Below, one piece after another: positions 47,404 to 61,100 of a stretch of DNA of 64,000 nucleotides (positions are counted from its first letter, which is position 1; every line of letters begins with the position of its first letter). The DNA comes from Mya arenaria (Eukaryota; Mollusca; Bivalvia; Myida; Myidae): NCBI RefSeq assembly GCF_026914265.1, contig NC_069125.1, positions 71,192,046-71,256,045 of the forward strand, written 5' to 3'. The notes beneath the pieces are model-generated. The model saw only the letters and a list, made by a program, of their open reading frames with translations. It made no database searches and had not been told where the DNA came from. A program made the translations under genes and the position numbers.

Positions 47404-48860
47404 GGTTATTTCGTAACCTTACCATTTCGTAACCGCTCATTCTTGGTTATTTCGTAACCATTGTGTTAGTCATTTCATAACCATTGACAAATCGATTGGT
47501 CATTTGGTAACCATCCGTTAATGAAGTGTTAAATGGCACACTTATCACCTCGTTAAGTTTATTGCTCAATACATAATACAAATTGCACAGCAACCAAGAT
47601 TACAACAGGGAAATATCCCACAAATTCCTGCAAACAATTACCATTGACTCAATTGAGCGTCAGTGCTTTGATTACCAGTGACGGTTCTTTTATTCAAGCT
47701 GCAAAAAACACTTGCAGGAAAGTCATATTAGTTTGATAAAATATATTTTATTGATGCAAAGTAGTAATAAAATACTCATTAGAAAATTAGCAATGTATTG
47801 TGATAAGGCGTTCAAACTTCGTGATTCGTTGATATAATGTGATGTGTCATGGATGTTTTCTATCTTATTGTTGATAGGGTAAAAACTCATATTGGGTTGG
47901 TGTATTTTCCCTATGTTTTGTTATTTCGGTACATGTTTGCATCATTTTCGTGGTACTTACAATGTAATCAAATATACTTTCATTACCCATTATACGCAGT
48001 CATATGCGGCTATATACATAACCAATACATGATAACTGTTTGATCAATCTTAAATAATGTCCGACTGTATGTAATATTCAATTAAAAATTATATCATATA
48101 ATATTAATTCATTCTCACAAGTATATCCCAGAAACAATCAAATCAAATGAATTTAGCGTATAATATGCTGTGTTAAAATTGTTGCATGCCATATATATGT
48201 TTTTTTGTTTGTATATATGTTATTATGACGATAAGCTTGTTATGCTTAAGTCTAATAACTATTTTGTTCTGTTCTGTTCTGAATTAAATGTTAATTAGTC
48301 GTGCTTATTAAATTGATTGCAATTAATGTTGTCTTACTTAATTCCATTGTTTGTTCACACCTTGATAGTTTCAAGTTCAAAGTTCATTGGCAGATTGGCA
48401 TAAAATAGCCTTTGGCCATTAACAAAATAAATATGGCAAAAACATAAATCAACTATAAAGAGTAACGGAATAATAATAAATATACATCATGTAATTAAAT
48501 ATGAAAATATAAATTGTTAAACACTTAGAAGGAAAAAGCAGAAATTAACAAAAGTTAACATAAGGAGGATTACTATATACAAGGAAAGTATTTCTTAAAT
48601 TCATGGCTTCTTTAATGTAGATTGCTATCTGAGTTTGTCTTTAGTAATAATCATAGAATGCACTTCAACATTTATAGTTTTTACAAACTTATTTTGGAAA
48701 ATAAAATGTTATTATTTATATTAAAGTATATATTATGTATCATTGAAATATTTAACTGATGGTTACGAAATGACCAATAGATTTGTCAACGGTTACGAAA
48801 TGACTAACACAATGGTTACGAAATAACCAAGAATGGGCAGTTACAAAATAGTAAGGTTAG
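47404..48860. mobile_element. 1.46-kb element with ends made of GGTTATTTCGTAACC units
   Basis: The left end (47404 to about 47522) consists of five units of the near-palindrome GGTTATTTCGTAACC spaced by short unique sequence (ATTCTT, ATTGTGTTAG, ATTGACAAATCGATT). The right end (about 48758-48860) carries the same units and spacers in inverted order. The interior holds AT-rich sequence and a LINE 3' tail at about 48190-48290. No transposase or target duplication was seen. Confidence 0.75.
48190..48290 (+). mobile_element. LINE 3'-end fragment inside the 1.46-kb element
   Basis: ATTATGACGATAAGCTTGTT, ATGCTTAAGTCTAATAACTA and TTCTGTTCTGTTCTG match the order of motifs in the tail at 46445-46555. 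Confidence 0.5.
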
Positions 48861-49236
48861 ATAGATAGATTCTTTTTCATGAATATTATTTTTGGTCAAT
48901 TGTTATTACATTTCACAAAAATCTTTATTTTATTTTTTGTTAAGTTGAAACCATGTTCTACAATGTATATTAAAGGGCATGGCCCAAGGAGTGTGGCTTA
49001 TCAATATTGCCTTACATATTGTGAATGTACATACATTTTTTCTCTATAGTATATTTCAATACATGTTTCGGGCCAAATCGGGGGGGGGGGGGGGGGGAAT
49101 ATACTGCTGAATATTGTGGAAACTTTTTCAACATATATTACATATTTTATTTGTCTTTTATATAATATTTATTTGTTTTCAGCCGTCATCACCTTTGACG
49201 TTCTATAGTCGCCTTGATTTCCAGCAAAAATTTGAA

Positions 49237-50485
49237 ATGTCCATACCACTACCACACAAAGTTTATAAAGTAGGGGATACAGAGAATCCAAATGCCAGGA
49301 TTGTGAGAGTAGTGCATATTTCAGACACACATATGCAACATGATGATTACAAACAGAATATTCCAGAGGGTGACATTCTTATACATTCAGGAGATTTTTC
49401 TCAGTACAGTTTGAAAATATTTTTAAAACGGAAGTCCAGGGAGAGGCAAAATCTTGTTAGTGAGATGAACAGTTTCTTTGGAAGTCTTCCATTTAAACAC
49501 AAAGTACTGGTACCAGGCAATCATGAGATGTGCTTTAGTGAGTCTGACAAGGCGTTCTTGGAAAGCCATCTAACTGAAGTCATATATCTTCAAGACAAAT
49601 CAGTTCAGTTGGAAGGATTAAATATATTTGGTTCTCCTTGGACTGCCAATAGATGGTATTCATATGCAGACTCATTCACAAAGAAGATGAGTAGATTACA
49701 CAGAATTTGGAGTGAAATACCTGAAACTACAGATATTCTTGTCACACACATGCCTCCTTTTTGTATTCTGGATTTGGCAACCAAAAAATTTGCCGGACTA
49801 AAGAATTTGTTTGGTGCAACTGAGGGCTTGTGTGATACCTGTTCATTAGTCCATGCTCAATCTGAACATTGGGGATGTCGAGATCTGAAGAAAGCTGTTT
49901 TAAAAAACATCAGGTATTTCTCTTTTCATTTTTTTTTACATTTAAAACAAATTGGAATAGCAATGATAATAGTTACTCTAATTGTTAATTACAGCATAGT
50001 AAGTTATAAATTAATGTTTTTTAATTTTAACATGGCATGTGTAACTCCATACTTTTCACTATATTCTTTATCTGGTCTTAGTCATATAAAGAAATTATTT
50101 TAGTCTCATATTTTTGTTACTCACATATACATTTTGTAAGAATTGGTTATACGCTGTTGGAAACAAACTTGAAGAAACGGGAAAAAATCAACTTGATGCC
50201 TCCTTTTTAGTCCTGTTTTATTCCTAGTTCTAAGATTATCGGGTACAACTAAGATCCCTTGATGAAAGTGGCCCCTGCTTACTTGTGTGTATGTAAAATA
50301 CATGTTAGTCCAACCAAAAGTGGTAATGAGACATCTGTTCCACTCCTTTCAGGCCTGTTGTGCACATGTTTGGCCATGTACATGAGGGAAATGGTGTCGA
50401 GACAGTGGATGGTGTGACCTTTTCAAATGCTGCTATGAAGCTTAAATCCAGGCTAAACGTGTTTGATGTTCATGTTCAAACATGA
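49237..50485 (+). CDS. Metallophosphoesterase, UPF0046/MPPED-like
   Basis: Two coding exons, 49237-49913 and 50353-50485, encode 269 aa ending TGA. Calcineurin-like phosphoesterase of the group that includes MPPED1/2, which hydrolyse cyclic nucleotides weakly using two metals. All metal motifs are present: SDTH (Asp30, His32), SGD (Asp53), PGNHE (Asn95, His96), VTHMPP, and GHVHEGNG with GHVH at residues 233-236 after the splice. The donor AG|GTATTT is in phase 2 and the acceptor TTTCAG|GCC restores Arg226. An acceptor at 49181-49182 precedes the first in-frame ATG, so a non-coding 5' exon probably lies upstream. Repeats surround the gene closely, and a LINE 3' end begins about 115 bp after the stop. 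Members are usually 270-300 aa. Confidence 0.88.
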
Positions 50486-50599
50486 CAGAATCGTCTCAGG
50501 AATACCTGTACAAACATGAACATATCATCTCAGGAATACCATTACTATGTGTCGTTCTTCTGTGTGGAAGTAATATTCGTCATTTAAGCTGTACCGTTA

Positions 50600-51262
50600 T
50601 TGTAGACTGATAAAAATTGGGCGAATTGACTAATGATGAATGTGCATATTCTGATGATAACTGAACGAAAAATAAGAATGCTTAAATATTGGATACGAAT
50701 TTTAAAATCTAATAATACATCATTAATAAAAAATACATATAGAATGTTAAAAAATGAACTCAAGCAAGAAAAAAATCTAGATAGTATACACATAAATAAA
50801 TATAGAATTGCCCTTACAAAATTTCGAGTTTCCTCACATGACCTATTAATCGAAACGGGAAGACATCATAACATCCCAAGAACAGATAGAATATGTACCT
50901 TTCGTAATATGAATACCATCGAAAATGAATATCATTTTCTTTTAGTATGTCCAAAATATCACACTCTACGAAAACAATTCTTTAAACCATACTTTTGCCA
51001 TTGGCCAACAAAACAAAAATTTATTACCCTTTTGTCCTCAGACAGCGGAAAAACTATGCACTGTGTTAGTAAATATCTATATCATGCATTTTTGTTACGA
51101 TCAGAACCTAATTATGTTGAGAATTGATATGATATATAGTATACTTCTCTATTGACTATGTCTTTGCTCTTCACGATGAGTTGTTTCATATGATTTATTT
51201 CATATGTTTTGCATTTTGGCTATAGATGATATGTCATTTAATGCTGAATAAATATTATGTTA
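50600..51262 (+). mobile_element. LINE 3' end with the C-terminal part of ORF2
   Basis: An open frame to 51127 encodes a LINE ORF2 C-terminus: KYRIALTKFRVSSHDLLIE and CTFRNMNTIENEYHFLLVC, the Cys/His motif of this superclade. After the stop comes a tail with CACGATGAGTTGTTTCATAT and AATAAATATTATGTTATGTT. It differs in sequence from the LINE at 39-43 kb, so it is another family or a distant copy. Strongly 5'-truncated. Confidence 0.8.
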
Positions 51263-51269
51263 TGTTAAA

Positions 51270-52190
51270 AAAAATCAAAAAAATCAAGCATACCCGGTAC
51301 ATGGGGGGGGGGGTTAACTATTCAATGTGATATACAAGGGGTAATTAAAAGTGTTCTTGCAAGTTTTAAATGCCATTCCTTAGGAAAATTATACTCTCTT
51401 ATGGTAACATTTAATCTTTTGTGTACCAAAAACTGAAATGGCATGATAATATTCAAAACTTTAAAGTTACCGTAAAAGGGATCTTAATGTTTTCGGGGAA
51501 AGTGCCAAAATATTCCATGTTCTGCAAGTCTGTATTGTAACTCGGAAATTTACCTACTGTTAAAATTACGCTAGTTTAAAGATTCGACACAAATTTTATA
51601 TTCATTTCCGCCACATGTTTTGAAATTAACGTTTCCACGCTACACTGTAACTCAAGTGTATAGATCTTTATAAAAATTTGGATCCCATTTTCCAAAGCGA
51701 TGTATCCTTAAACCACTATGATTTCCGTATTTTTCCCCTATGTTTAACAAAATGTTCTGTACCTTTTCTACAGAGAATGGAACTGTTATGTGTTAGTAAG
51801 GAAAAAAAACACATTTAAAAGTTTTAAAGAGAGTCCATGTTTTTTATCACTCCTCTTAGATCAGCAGTTTCCACGGGATAATGATGAAGATTATGGTTTC
51901 TGTGCACTGAACTCATGAGATCTATCTATGAAGTTTGAAGTCAATACCTCAATGACTTAAGTAATGCTCTGGAAAAAAAAGTATGAAAATCAACAAAGGG
52001 GAATGACCAAAAAATACTTCACCCAGAGATACAGAGTTTCTGTGAACTGCACTTGAAGTTTACTGTATATAAAGTTTGAAGACAATACCTCAAAGACTTT
52101 GCAAGTTATGCTCCGTACAAGATTGCCCAGACGTACATGCATGCCTATCATAACTATTTCCCTTTCGCCTTTTGGCAGAGTATAATAAAA
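51270..52190. other. Non-coding stretch before the 59-bp minisatellite
   Basis: AT-rich sequence with a short G-run at 51304-51313 and a pair of similar sentences (TATCTATGAAGTTTGAAGTC at 51923 and TGTATATAAAGTTTGAAGAC at 52062) hinting at an old tandem duplication. No gene recognised. Confidence 0.4.
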
Positions 52191-52194
52191 AATA

Positions 52195-53045
52195 GCTAGA
52201 ATACTGGGGCAGAATACATGGCTCTCAGGAAATAAGGCATACTACCTTAGAACACCTTATTAGGGCATAATACACGACTCTTAAGGAAAGAAGGCATACC
52301 ACCTTTCCTACTGGGGCAGAATACATGGCTCTCAGGATAGAAGGCATACCACCATTGTCACCCTCCCTACTGGAGCAAAATACATGGCTCTCAGGAGAGA
52401 AGGCATACCACCTTTGGCACCCTTACTACTGGCAGAATACATAGCTCTCGGGAAAGAAGGCATACCACCTTTGGCACACGCACTACTGGGGCAGAATACA
52501 TGGCTCTCAGAAAATAAGGCATATCTTCTTAAGCACCTTCCCTACTGGGGCAGAATACATGGCTCTCAGGAAAGAAGGCATACCACTTTTAGCACCCTTT
52601 CTTCTCAGGCAAAATACATAGCTCTCAGGAAAAAAGGCATACTTCCTTTGGCACCCTCCCTACTGGGGCAGAATATATGGCTCTCAGGAAAGAAGGCATA
52701 CCACCTTTGGCACCTTTCATCCTCGGGCAGAATACATGGCTCTCAGAAAGGCAGGCATACCATCTTTGGCACCCTTCCTACTTTGGCAGAATACATGGCT
52801 CTCAGAAAAGCAGGCATACCATCTTTGGCACCCTTCCTACTTTGGCAGAATACATGGCTCTCAGAAAAGCAGGCATACCATCTTTGGCACCCTTCCTACT
52901 TCGGCAGAATACATGGCTCTCAGAAAAGCAGGCATACCATCTTTGGCACCCTTCCTACTTCGGCAGAATACATGGCTCTCGGGAAAGAAGGCATACCACC
53001 TTTGGCACCCTCCCTACCGGGGCGATACATGGCTCTCAGAAAAGA
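52195..53045. repeat. 59-bp minisatellite (about 14 units)
   Basis: Units with GGCAGAATACATGGCTCTCA, GGAAAGAAGGCATACCACCT and TTGGCACCCTTCCTACT. The period is exactly 59 bp in the best-conserved part (CAGAAT at 52787, 52846, 52905); the first units are more degenerate. Open frames of 128-263 codons on the plus strand are translations of the array. Confidence 0.93.
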
Positions 53046-53064
53046 AGACATTTGTTCATTTCAG

Positions 53065-55197
53065 CATTTATTATTTCAATTATACTGTATTTCAAAATGT
53101 TTTACTAAGATATATTACATGAATACATGTACACATTACAAATTATATAACATATTAATATGTGATGTTATTTGATTTGCTCATACATAGTACTATAAGA
53201 ACACAATACAATTTACACATATAATTGACTTACTTGTAGGTTTGCTTAAACCATGATTCTTAATTTAAGTACATCCTGTTACATCAGATTTAGTTCATGA
53301 TGATCGGAAGAATTTTGCATTCCAGCATCTGAGCCCACAAACAAGTGATTTGGAAAGTGAATATTTTTTTCAGAAAACCTTTTTTATTACTATTAAAACT
53401 ACATGTACACATGTTGGCCAAAACATCACTCTCCAACCATTTCTTTACAAACAAACTTGACCCATCCACTTTATTTCTAATGTACCAAGTAAATTATAAT
53501 GGACAGTTACTTAGTATCCTGAAAAACTTATTTAAAGCTTTTTTACATAAGATAAAAATCAATAAAGAAAATCTAGTGATTTTAACCAGCTTCAGCCATT
53601 ATGGAAGACAAAGTTATGGCACATGCTTTAAACAGAGCAATAGACCAAGGGTTTTGAAAGAAACTCACAGTTCTGTTACAAATGAAAACAACTAGACTAA
53701 ATCAGGTTCACAAAATGTTCAAGATTTCAAACAGATCTTAGAATATTATTGCACAATATAATGAAAGGATAACAGAAACGGCACACTCTCACCTTCTGAA
53801 CAAAACATGGACATTCAAAACATGCACTTCAGATTTCCTACCATTATGTCTTAGAAGGCTATTTGGCAGCTATCTTTACAATACACAATTACCAAAGATA
53901 AAACAAACTTGTATGAACAAAGCAAGCATTAGTCCATAATTGACCTCGGTTCCATGATTATGTGACCTCCCATTCTCATCTTTACAAATGGAGATTCCTT
54001 TCTATAATGCAAGGCAATATTTCAAAATGTTATCAAAACAGATTTAATACCTATATGTAAAACAATTTCCTCTGTACTAAACAACAACACACACACACAA
54101 CGAACAACAAAAAAAGAAAGACAAAAATAGATTCAAAAATTATTATACGTCTCGAAATATAATTAACATGACGCAAATAGGAGTCTAGCCACGCGTGGCC
54201 ACTTGTCATAGGCGGTCAAAATAATTCATTGCTCAACTACGTTCTATCATTTATTGACAAACTATAATACCTTTATTGGTTAATTGATTGTTTGGATGAT
54301 AACCAGCGTCATGTTAATTGCTACAGATTTACATAAAAAATTGCATTATTATTATCAAAGACTAAAAAATTCAATATAACACAAAAATATAAAACCTCAG
54401 TATAAACACTTTGGACCCAGTTTAGGCCAGAGCACTTCTATATACAATGACATGATATTGTGAATGACTGCTTCATGTATTAGTGGTTGATTCATGTCAT
54501 CAACATATAATGCTGAGCACTATTATGCTAACACATCCATGACATGTACATGCATGTTCTAATAATCCATTATGTTGTTACGAAAGTAAAGGCATTAACA
54601 TTGGCAGATAAATTACCTGTCAGCTGGCCAATATCTAAATGTCTTAAGATTAACAACATTTTGGCAAAATATATTAATTTGAAGATCTGTCCTTCTTTCC
54701 ACATATATGAATTATGATGTAAACTTGGGCCAAACAACCAGTAACATAAGGACAAACTTTGTTCCTTTAAAGTATTCTTCAAAAGAAGAAATGTCCTTCA
54801 TAATTAGGTCCTATATTAACAGCAATAGAAGTCAGCAAAGTAGTAGAGCCTCTTTCCTAAAGGCCCCCATCAACAGCACTAGTCTAGTTAAAGCCCTGGT
54901 TCCAACAACACCCTGACAGCTAGATGCATTGTTAAACCTAAAACAGACAGAAGGTACAATCAGTATTATTAATATACATTAACAGAATTAAATGTGCTTG
55001 ACCAGGAACCAGCAGCCAGTAATTCAAAAACTTGTATAAGAGTTATGATTTATAATTAAGCTTCCTATATTCAGTTTCTCAACAGCCACTCTGTTATTTT
55101 ATATACCTCCACCCCACCATACCTCCTGTGGGAGCTCCTTTCTTTGACAGTTAAAACATTAAACACAAATATATCTTTCCAATCCCATTTATACCTC
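53065..55197 (-). other. Probable 3' UTR and flank of the septin gene
   Basis: Non-coding on both strands as far as I can tell. Minus-strand AATAAA hexamers lie at 54250-54255 and 53067-53072, so the septin 3' UTR could be about 0.95 or 2.1 kb. Long 3' UTRs are common for septins. No other gene was recognised. Confidence 0.4.
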
Positions 55198-58100
55198 CTA
55201 TACATTGTGTGAGCGGACCCCGTTCTGCTGGCCGCCCTTCTGCGCCTCCATCTCGGCCTGCATCTTGGCAACCATCTCCTGCATCTGCCGCAACTACAAC
55301 ACACACGTACAAATACAAGGCATGTATTTATGCATTTTGTCAATATTATTAAGCAAGACATCTCCAGGGATCTTGAATTGAAGAGCCTACTGAATGTTAT
55401 TAAATACAGTCGTATGACTATTTTACACCAGTTTATAGAGAGTGACATGAAAATCAGCATGTCCAGCATTTATATACATTCTCAGATATAAATGCAATTA
55501 CGATAAAAAAATAGCAATGATTCTGATTCATTTATTTTCAATGTGTCGAGTATAACTGAATTATCCTACTGGACACTCTGACATTCCAAGTGCTGTGTAT
55601 AAGTGTACCTGTTTCTCCTTCTCTATCAGAGCTTGGTCCCGGGCATCCGCACCACCACCTGGAGCATCCGGTCTGTTGCCACGACTGTAACAACAAAACC
55701 AATACATTAGAATAATAGCCCTGCTGCTTGCGATAATATTTGCTGCATTATTCACTGACATGATGGTTAAAATATGAATGTACATTTTTTCAGATGTTTA
55801 AAGATTACTGCTACTTTAGTGCTATGGTTCTACCCATTTGTCTTACTGGTATATTGTATATAGATATTACTATACTAGTAAGTCCTGAACAGCATTACAA
55901 TACATAAAAGTAAGATAAAAAGTAAGATAAAAACACCACTCCTAATGGCATGATCAAATGATTACACAGAGCTCCATTTTGACAAGACCAAAAACGCATA
56001 TTAGCACATTCATTTTTCTTGTTCTTAGTCTTTGTAAATAAGGAAGTTTTATAACAAACCACTTCCAAATCAACTAAACCTAGGTAGATCAGACAAAATT
56101 AGCAAACTTTGCACAGTAATCTAATGTTTCCCAGAAAAGATGGGCACATTTGTGTCAATATGATCAATTCTATCTTTAATAATGTGCTTTGATCCATGAT
56201 ATAATGGAGTACATGTAGGAAAGTAGCACAGCAATCTACACTATTGATTAAACACAGTTGTTTATAATTATAGAGGCAAGAAATGGAAACAAAGTATAAT
56301 CATGTTAGGAATGGGGATGGAGCCTCTATGATTAGAAAAATGTGTCCTTTTGACTAACATTGGGAATTCAATCTTTGCCTAAAAATGAACAAGAATGCTT
56401 TAAAAACACAAAAGAAAAGATAATGAAATCTTTCTTTCTTAAAGAATACATCTAGCGTATGTAAACAGGTTGGAAGTCGAAATTTGTTACTTTTATTATT
56501 TTTTTAAAACTTAAGATTGGTAGTTATATTTTCGCAATTTCACAGCTTTAGAATGGGGCCAAAAATTGTTCATAAAAAGGTCCGCTGAGATGGCTTATAC
56601 ATTAACTTACGGGCTTAGAATATTTCAAAGTACCACATGTAAAATAAGAGACAGAGGTATTACTAATATATATAAATACGGCAAATAGAGTTTCTAACTG
56701 TCAAATTTCCAGGTTATGGTAATATGTAATTCAGAGTAAAGCAGTTGGTACACAAACTAAACACAGTGATATTTTAGAGGCTACAAGTTGTACTTCTAAC
56801 AGTAATTGTCAAAAAGGTCAATAAAATCAGACTACAAAATATAGTTAAATATACCCCGGTAGTTAAATGAAATAGCTATAGAACAACTAGAGAGACTTTG
56901 CTAAGAAGTCAAACATGATCACTTTACTCTGCAGCAAAATATCTTACTTTAATATTTAGATTCAGAAAAAGTGAAGGATTCTATATATGATATGATTGGA
57001 TTAAGGGAGACAATCACAACATCAAGTGCACGACTACACTCCAGTGAGTTGTCTTACCATGAATGTTAACACATCCATTATCGCAACGACAAGGGGACGC
57101 ACATATATGGAAGAGAAAACAAGTACATTCTTTGTTAGCATCATCATAAAGATAATTATTGTGTTTCATAAAGCATAAGTATTTACGGTTTACCCTGGCA
57201 ATTAATAAAAAGGTGAGCAAAGCAGAATGTTATTATTGTCTTAAAAAAGTTTTAAATATGCAATAAAATTAACCCTTATTGATTCACAAATGTTAAACAT
57301 TGTATTTGTAAAAGCTGTCATGCAACTAAAGCTAATATATTAGTAAAAGCAATTCTTGTGTTTTTATTCTGAAAGTGTTTTAAAGATCATTGTTGCTAAC
57401 AGAATCATGCTTGTGCATTGCTAAGATCCGTTGGGAGTTTTAAGGCAATATGGTGATGACAAATGACATGTTTGTTGTATCAGACACACACTTGGAAATC
57501 ATGCCCTAAGTTCAGTTTCCATCATCATCAATGACTTGCTACAATGCCATGCCCCATCTACTTGAAACACATCGCACATTAGCTATAAGATTAGCGCTTA
57601 AATAGTATAAAACATACTCGGAAGGTTCAGGAACGGCTCTGCGTCGAGAACTGATAAAACAACAAGCGCAACTTAGTGCAGCCTAACAGATTTTATAGCT
57701 GATGGCAAAATAAGCTGCAAAATCCTGCATTAAGTGGCCTATAACGGCATATCTGCACAGTGCACAGCCTGCATAATTACAACGTAAACATGAGAATATC
57801 TACATTCCTTCAACTGATCTCTCTGATAAGAAAGAAGCAAATCATTTAAGTGAAGCTAAAACTGAATATGTAGCAGAATCTTGGTTAAAAACATGAGTAC
57901 TTTCTTACACATCAGTGCTAAAAAAGTCAAAAGCAAAGTAAATAAATTTGAATTGTGGGCACACAACAAATGCATTCTCACAACATGGAATTTCAACATT
58001 AGTAACCAGTATGATTCATTATTGAAAAAGTGTTCTGTGGGAATAAGGGTGTTCCAACATCAATAACCTGTACTGTTTTATACTTTATAATCAGCATATT

Positions 58101-61100
58101 TAATAGAAACTTTTTTTAACACATGTTCATCAATAAAGTTCTGTCAGAATGTAGTATATATTTCATAAAGAAAGAGGTAAAGACAACTGGAGCTACACAC
58201 CTGCTTTTCTTGGAAGGCAGGGATTGTCCTGAGGCGAGTCTCCCAGCACGGAAATTCTCGTAGTGGACCTCCTGCGTAACTTCCTGTAAATCCTGCATGT
58301 GGGTGCTGAAAAATGGGGGAAGTGGGGTTGTCACAGAGGTCAACTACATAGCGTTCTTGGTTTCAAGGTTCTAGGTTCTGACTTTTCAACATTCAACTAA
58401 GTTATAGTTGCACTGGTGTCTCTTATATTTATTTTACTGACTCGCCAGCATATTGTGATCTGTGTTTTTTTTATTTTGTTAAGTGCGGATAATAAACATT
58501 ACAATACATGCTTAACTGTAAGTCTTACATGAGCATGGTCCTGAGTTTAATGAAGTCACAGTGTTCGGGGTTTTCCACCTCAACCACCCCCCAGGGGTAC
58601 ATACGACCCCGGACCTTCTTCCCCTTCACTTCAATGATTGTATTAGACCCGACCACAGCAAATGGCACCGCCTCCTGCAAACAGAGTTATGAAAAATATA
58701 ATCATGTCTGCAAAACCACCATTAACTTGTATCATGATTTGATTTCCTGTTAATCTAATGTTGTAATTGCACAATATAGATGACCCCCTCTCCTAGTCAC
58801 TCTATGCCTTCCCCCACCCACCTTGAGTTGCCGGCACTGCTCCTTGTATTCCTCATCCTCATCATCGTCACAGTCTGGCAGTGGGTACAGGGTGATCCCC
58901 TGCTGCTCGATCTGCTGTAGGATCTGTAACATATAAAAGAGTAGTGGATTTATTGTAAAACTTCCACACATAAAACCTAACAAGAAGTTGCCGAAGCTCT
59001 CTTCAAATCACTCATGGCATTAAACAACAAATTATTTTAATGCAACCAAAATTGAACTTTGCAATGATATTAAGTTGTAAAAACTTGAGTTTGCTAAAAT
59101 CAAGTACTTCTAAAGGGCCCACTTATTGCTACATGCTTATAAAACATGCAAAATTCAAGTCTTCTCTCATAAAATAAGTGTCAATATTAAAACATTCCAC
59201 TGAAAGACATTCAAGAAGCTCATTGTTAAGCTCAATGAAGATTCAGCAAACATCAGTTGTTTTCATTTGCATCAACTAGGCGCTAACAGCAAAAATAATA
59301 AGGAAGTCTAGCAATGTGCTTTTTTCAGTTACATAAACTAATAAACAGACAGAAGATACCAGCATAAGCAAACAGACCCATTTAAAAGAACGATAGTTAA
59401 CATCCATGAATATTTTCTAGTCATTATTAAAAGATTATCTATGTCAGACTGAATATTTATCTCCCAGGTGTTGTGAGGATGTTCACTCTGAGTATTAATT
59501 CAAAGTCACGCACCTTCTTCTTCTGATTTAACACCTCTTTCTTTGTAAGCGTGTCTGCTTTCGCTAACACTGGAACTATGTTGACTTTATGATGTACTGC
59601 TTTCATGAATGCTATGTCTAGAGGCCGTAATCTGAAACATGATATATACTGCATGTAAGTTTAGTATACTTTAGACTGCAAACAAGATTTCTTATACATT
59701 TGAACTACACCAAAATATGATTTCTCAAGTAGAATAAAGTACTATACAGTACAAGTGCCATATACAGCCATGAAGATTTCCCCTGCTTAGGAACATACCT
59801 TATTTTTTCATAATGACAGGTACTAATAAATGTATTGTCACACTCACTATTGAACTGTATTTTGACTGAATAAAGGCAATTTATGTTTTAAAATATCCTT
59901 AACCTGTAATAAACAAGAGCTGTGACTGTAAGTGAGGAATGCCCCCAAAGTGGAACTCAAGTGTGATTCAAAGGTCAGAAAGGGAACATATAGCATGTAC
60001 CTTAGAGGTAGAGATACGGGTCACGCACGTGACACCGTGTCTTGATATCAAACACATGTGGCAAGTTTATTTCAAAATCCGTTCATACATGAGAAAGGTA
60101 CAGCCCGGACATGAACACCTATACTCTATGTCATTATATGCAGCATTCCATAGCGAACTAATGCTAAGTTTGATCTTGACCTCATGGGTCCAATGTAGGT
60201 TAATCACAATTAGACCTACATTCTTAATGGGCATAATTTTTTCCAGATTTTTTGTTAAAAAACATGATTGCAAGCCAAATAAAAGCCAAAATAATCGCGT
60301 TCTACACAAGAGGTAAGCATGGCCCTATATTGCTTAACTGATGTCTTGGAAACAAACATTTTCATATGTTTTATGAGTATTTGATAGAAATTACAAATTG
60401 AAGTGTCGAAAAGGATCTTCAAATATTTGACATTATAATCTTTTATTGATGGTGTTTCAAAAGTGAACAAAATTTTATGAAAACAAACATATTGACCAAG
60501 TTGCATTGAGTTTAGGTCAAAATCGTGGGTTTAAATCTAGGGTTTAAACATAATTTTCTTTGCTTTGACTTTCTGACATTCTTTTTTACTGACCCAGTAT
60601 TGACAAAGATTTTTTGGAGCAAACTGAACAAATTTCATTGATTTAAGCCAAAATTGTGGCCTATAGTGTTCACAAGGCCTGCCTTAGACTTGACCTTGCT
60701 TTAATTTTGAATTTGAACCCCCACCCTCTTCCCCCAGTATCAGACTTGACCTAGATTGTATGCAGATATACAAGTCTTATAGACTTCATGCCAAGTGAGC
60801 TAAAAATCAAAACTAATTTCTACATCTTCCCGGCAAAGGATTAAGCAATCTATATTTACATTAGTATATTCCTTACCCGTGTCCTGAAGGGTTGATAAAG
60901 TAGAAGCAGCAGTGTACGCGATTGTCAATGATGTGTCTCCTGTTTAGCCCACTCTCATCCTGCAGGTAGCGCTCAAACTGGTCATCTACATACTGGATGA
61001 TCGGTTTGAAACTGAAACAGTATTGTAAGGTTTATTATCCAAGGGCTGAAAGCAGCGAAACTTCATTATTGTATTCATAATTTTTAGACCACAGTAAACT

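Noticed and set aside
49114-49236. Earlier start of the phosphoesterase at 49114
   Set aside because: It crosses a good polypyrimidine-AG acceptor at 49181-49182, is hydrophobic intron-like sequence, and the ATG at 49237 gives the expected family length.
49914-50103. Extension of the phosphoesterase frame past 49913
   Set aside because: It reads into an AT-rich intron; the GHVH motif is supplied by the exon at 50353.
52384-53175. Plus-strand 263-codon frame as a gene
   Set aside because: Translation of the 59-bp minisatellite, matched by equally long frames in the other two registers.
53345-53695. 116-codon plus-strand frame as a gene
   Set aside because: Low-complexity AT-rich composition, no domain, and it lies in the presumed 3' UTR region of the septin gene.
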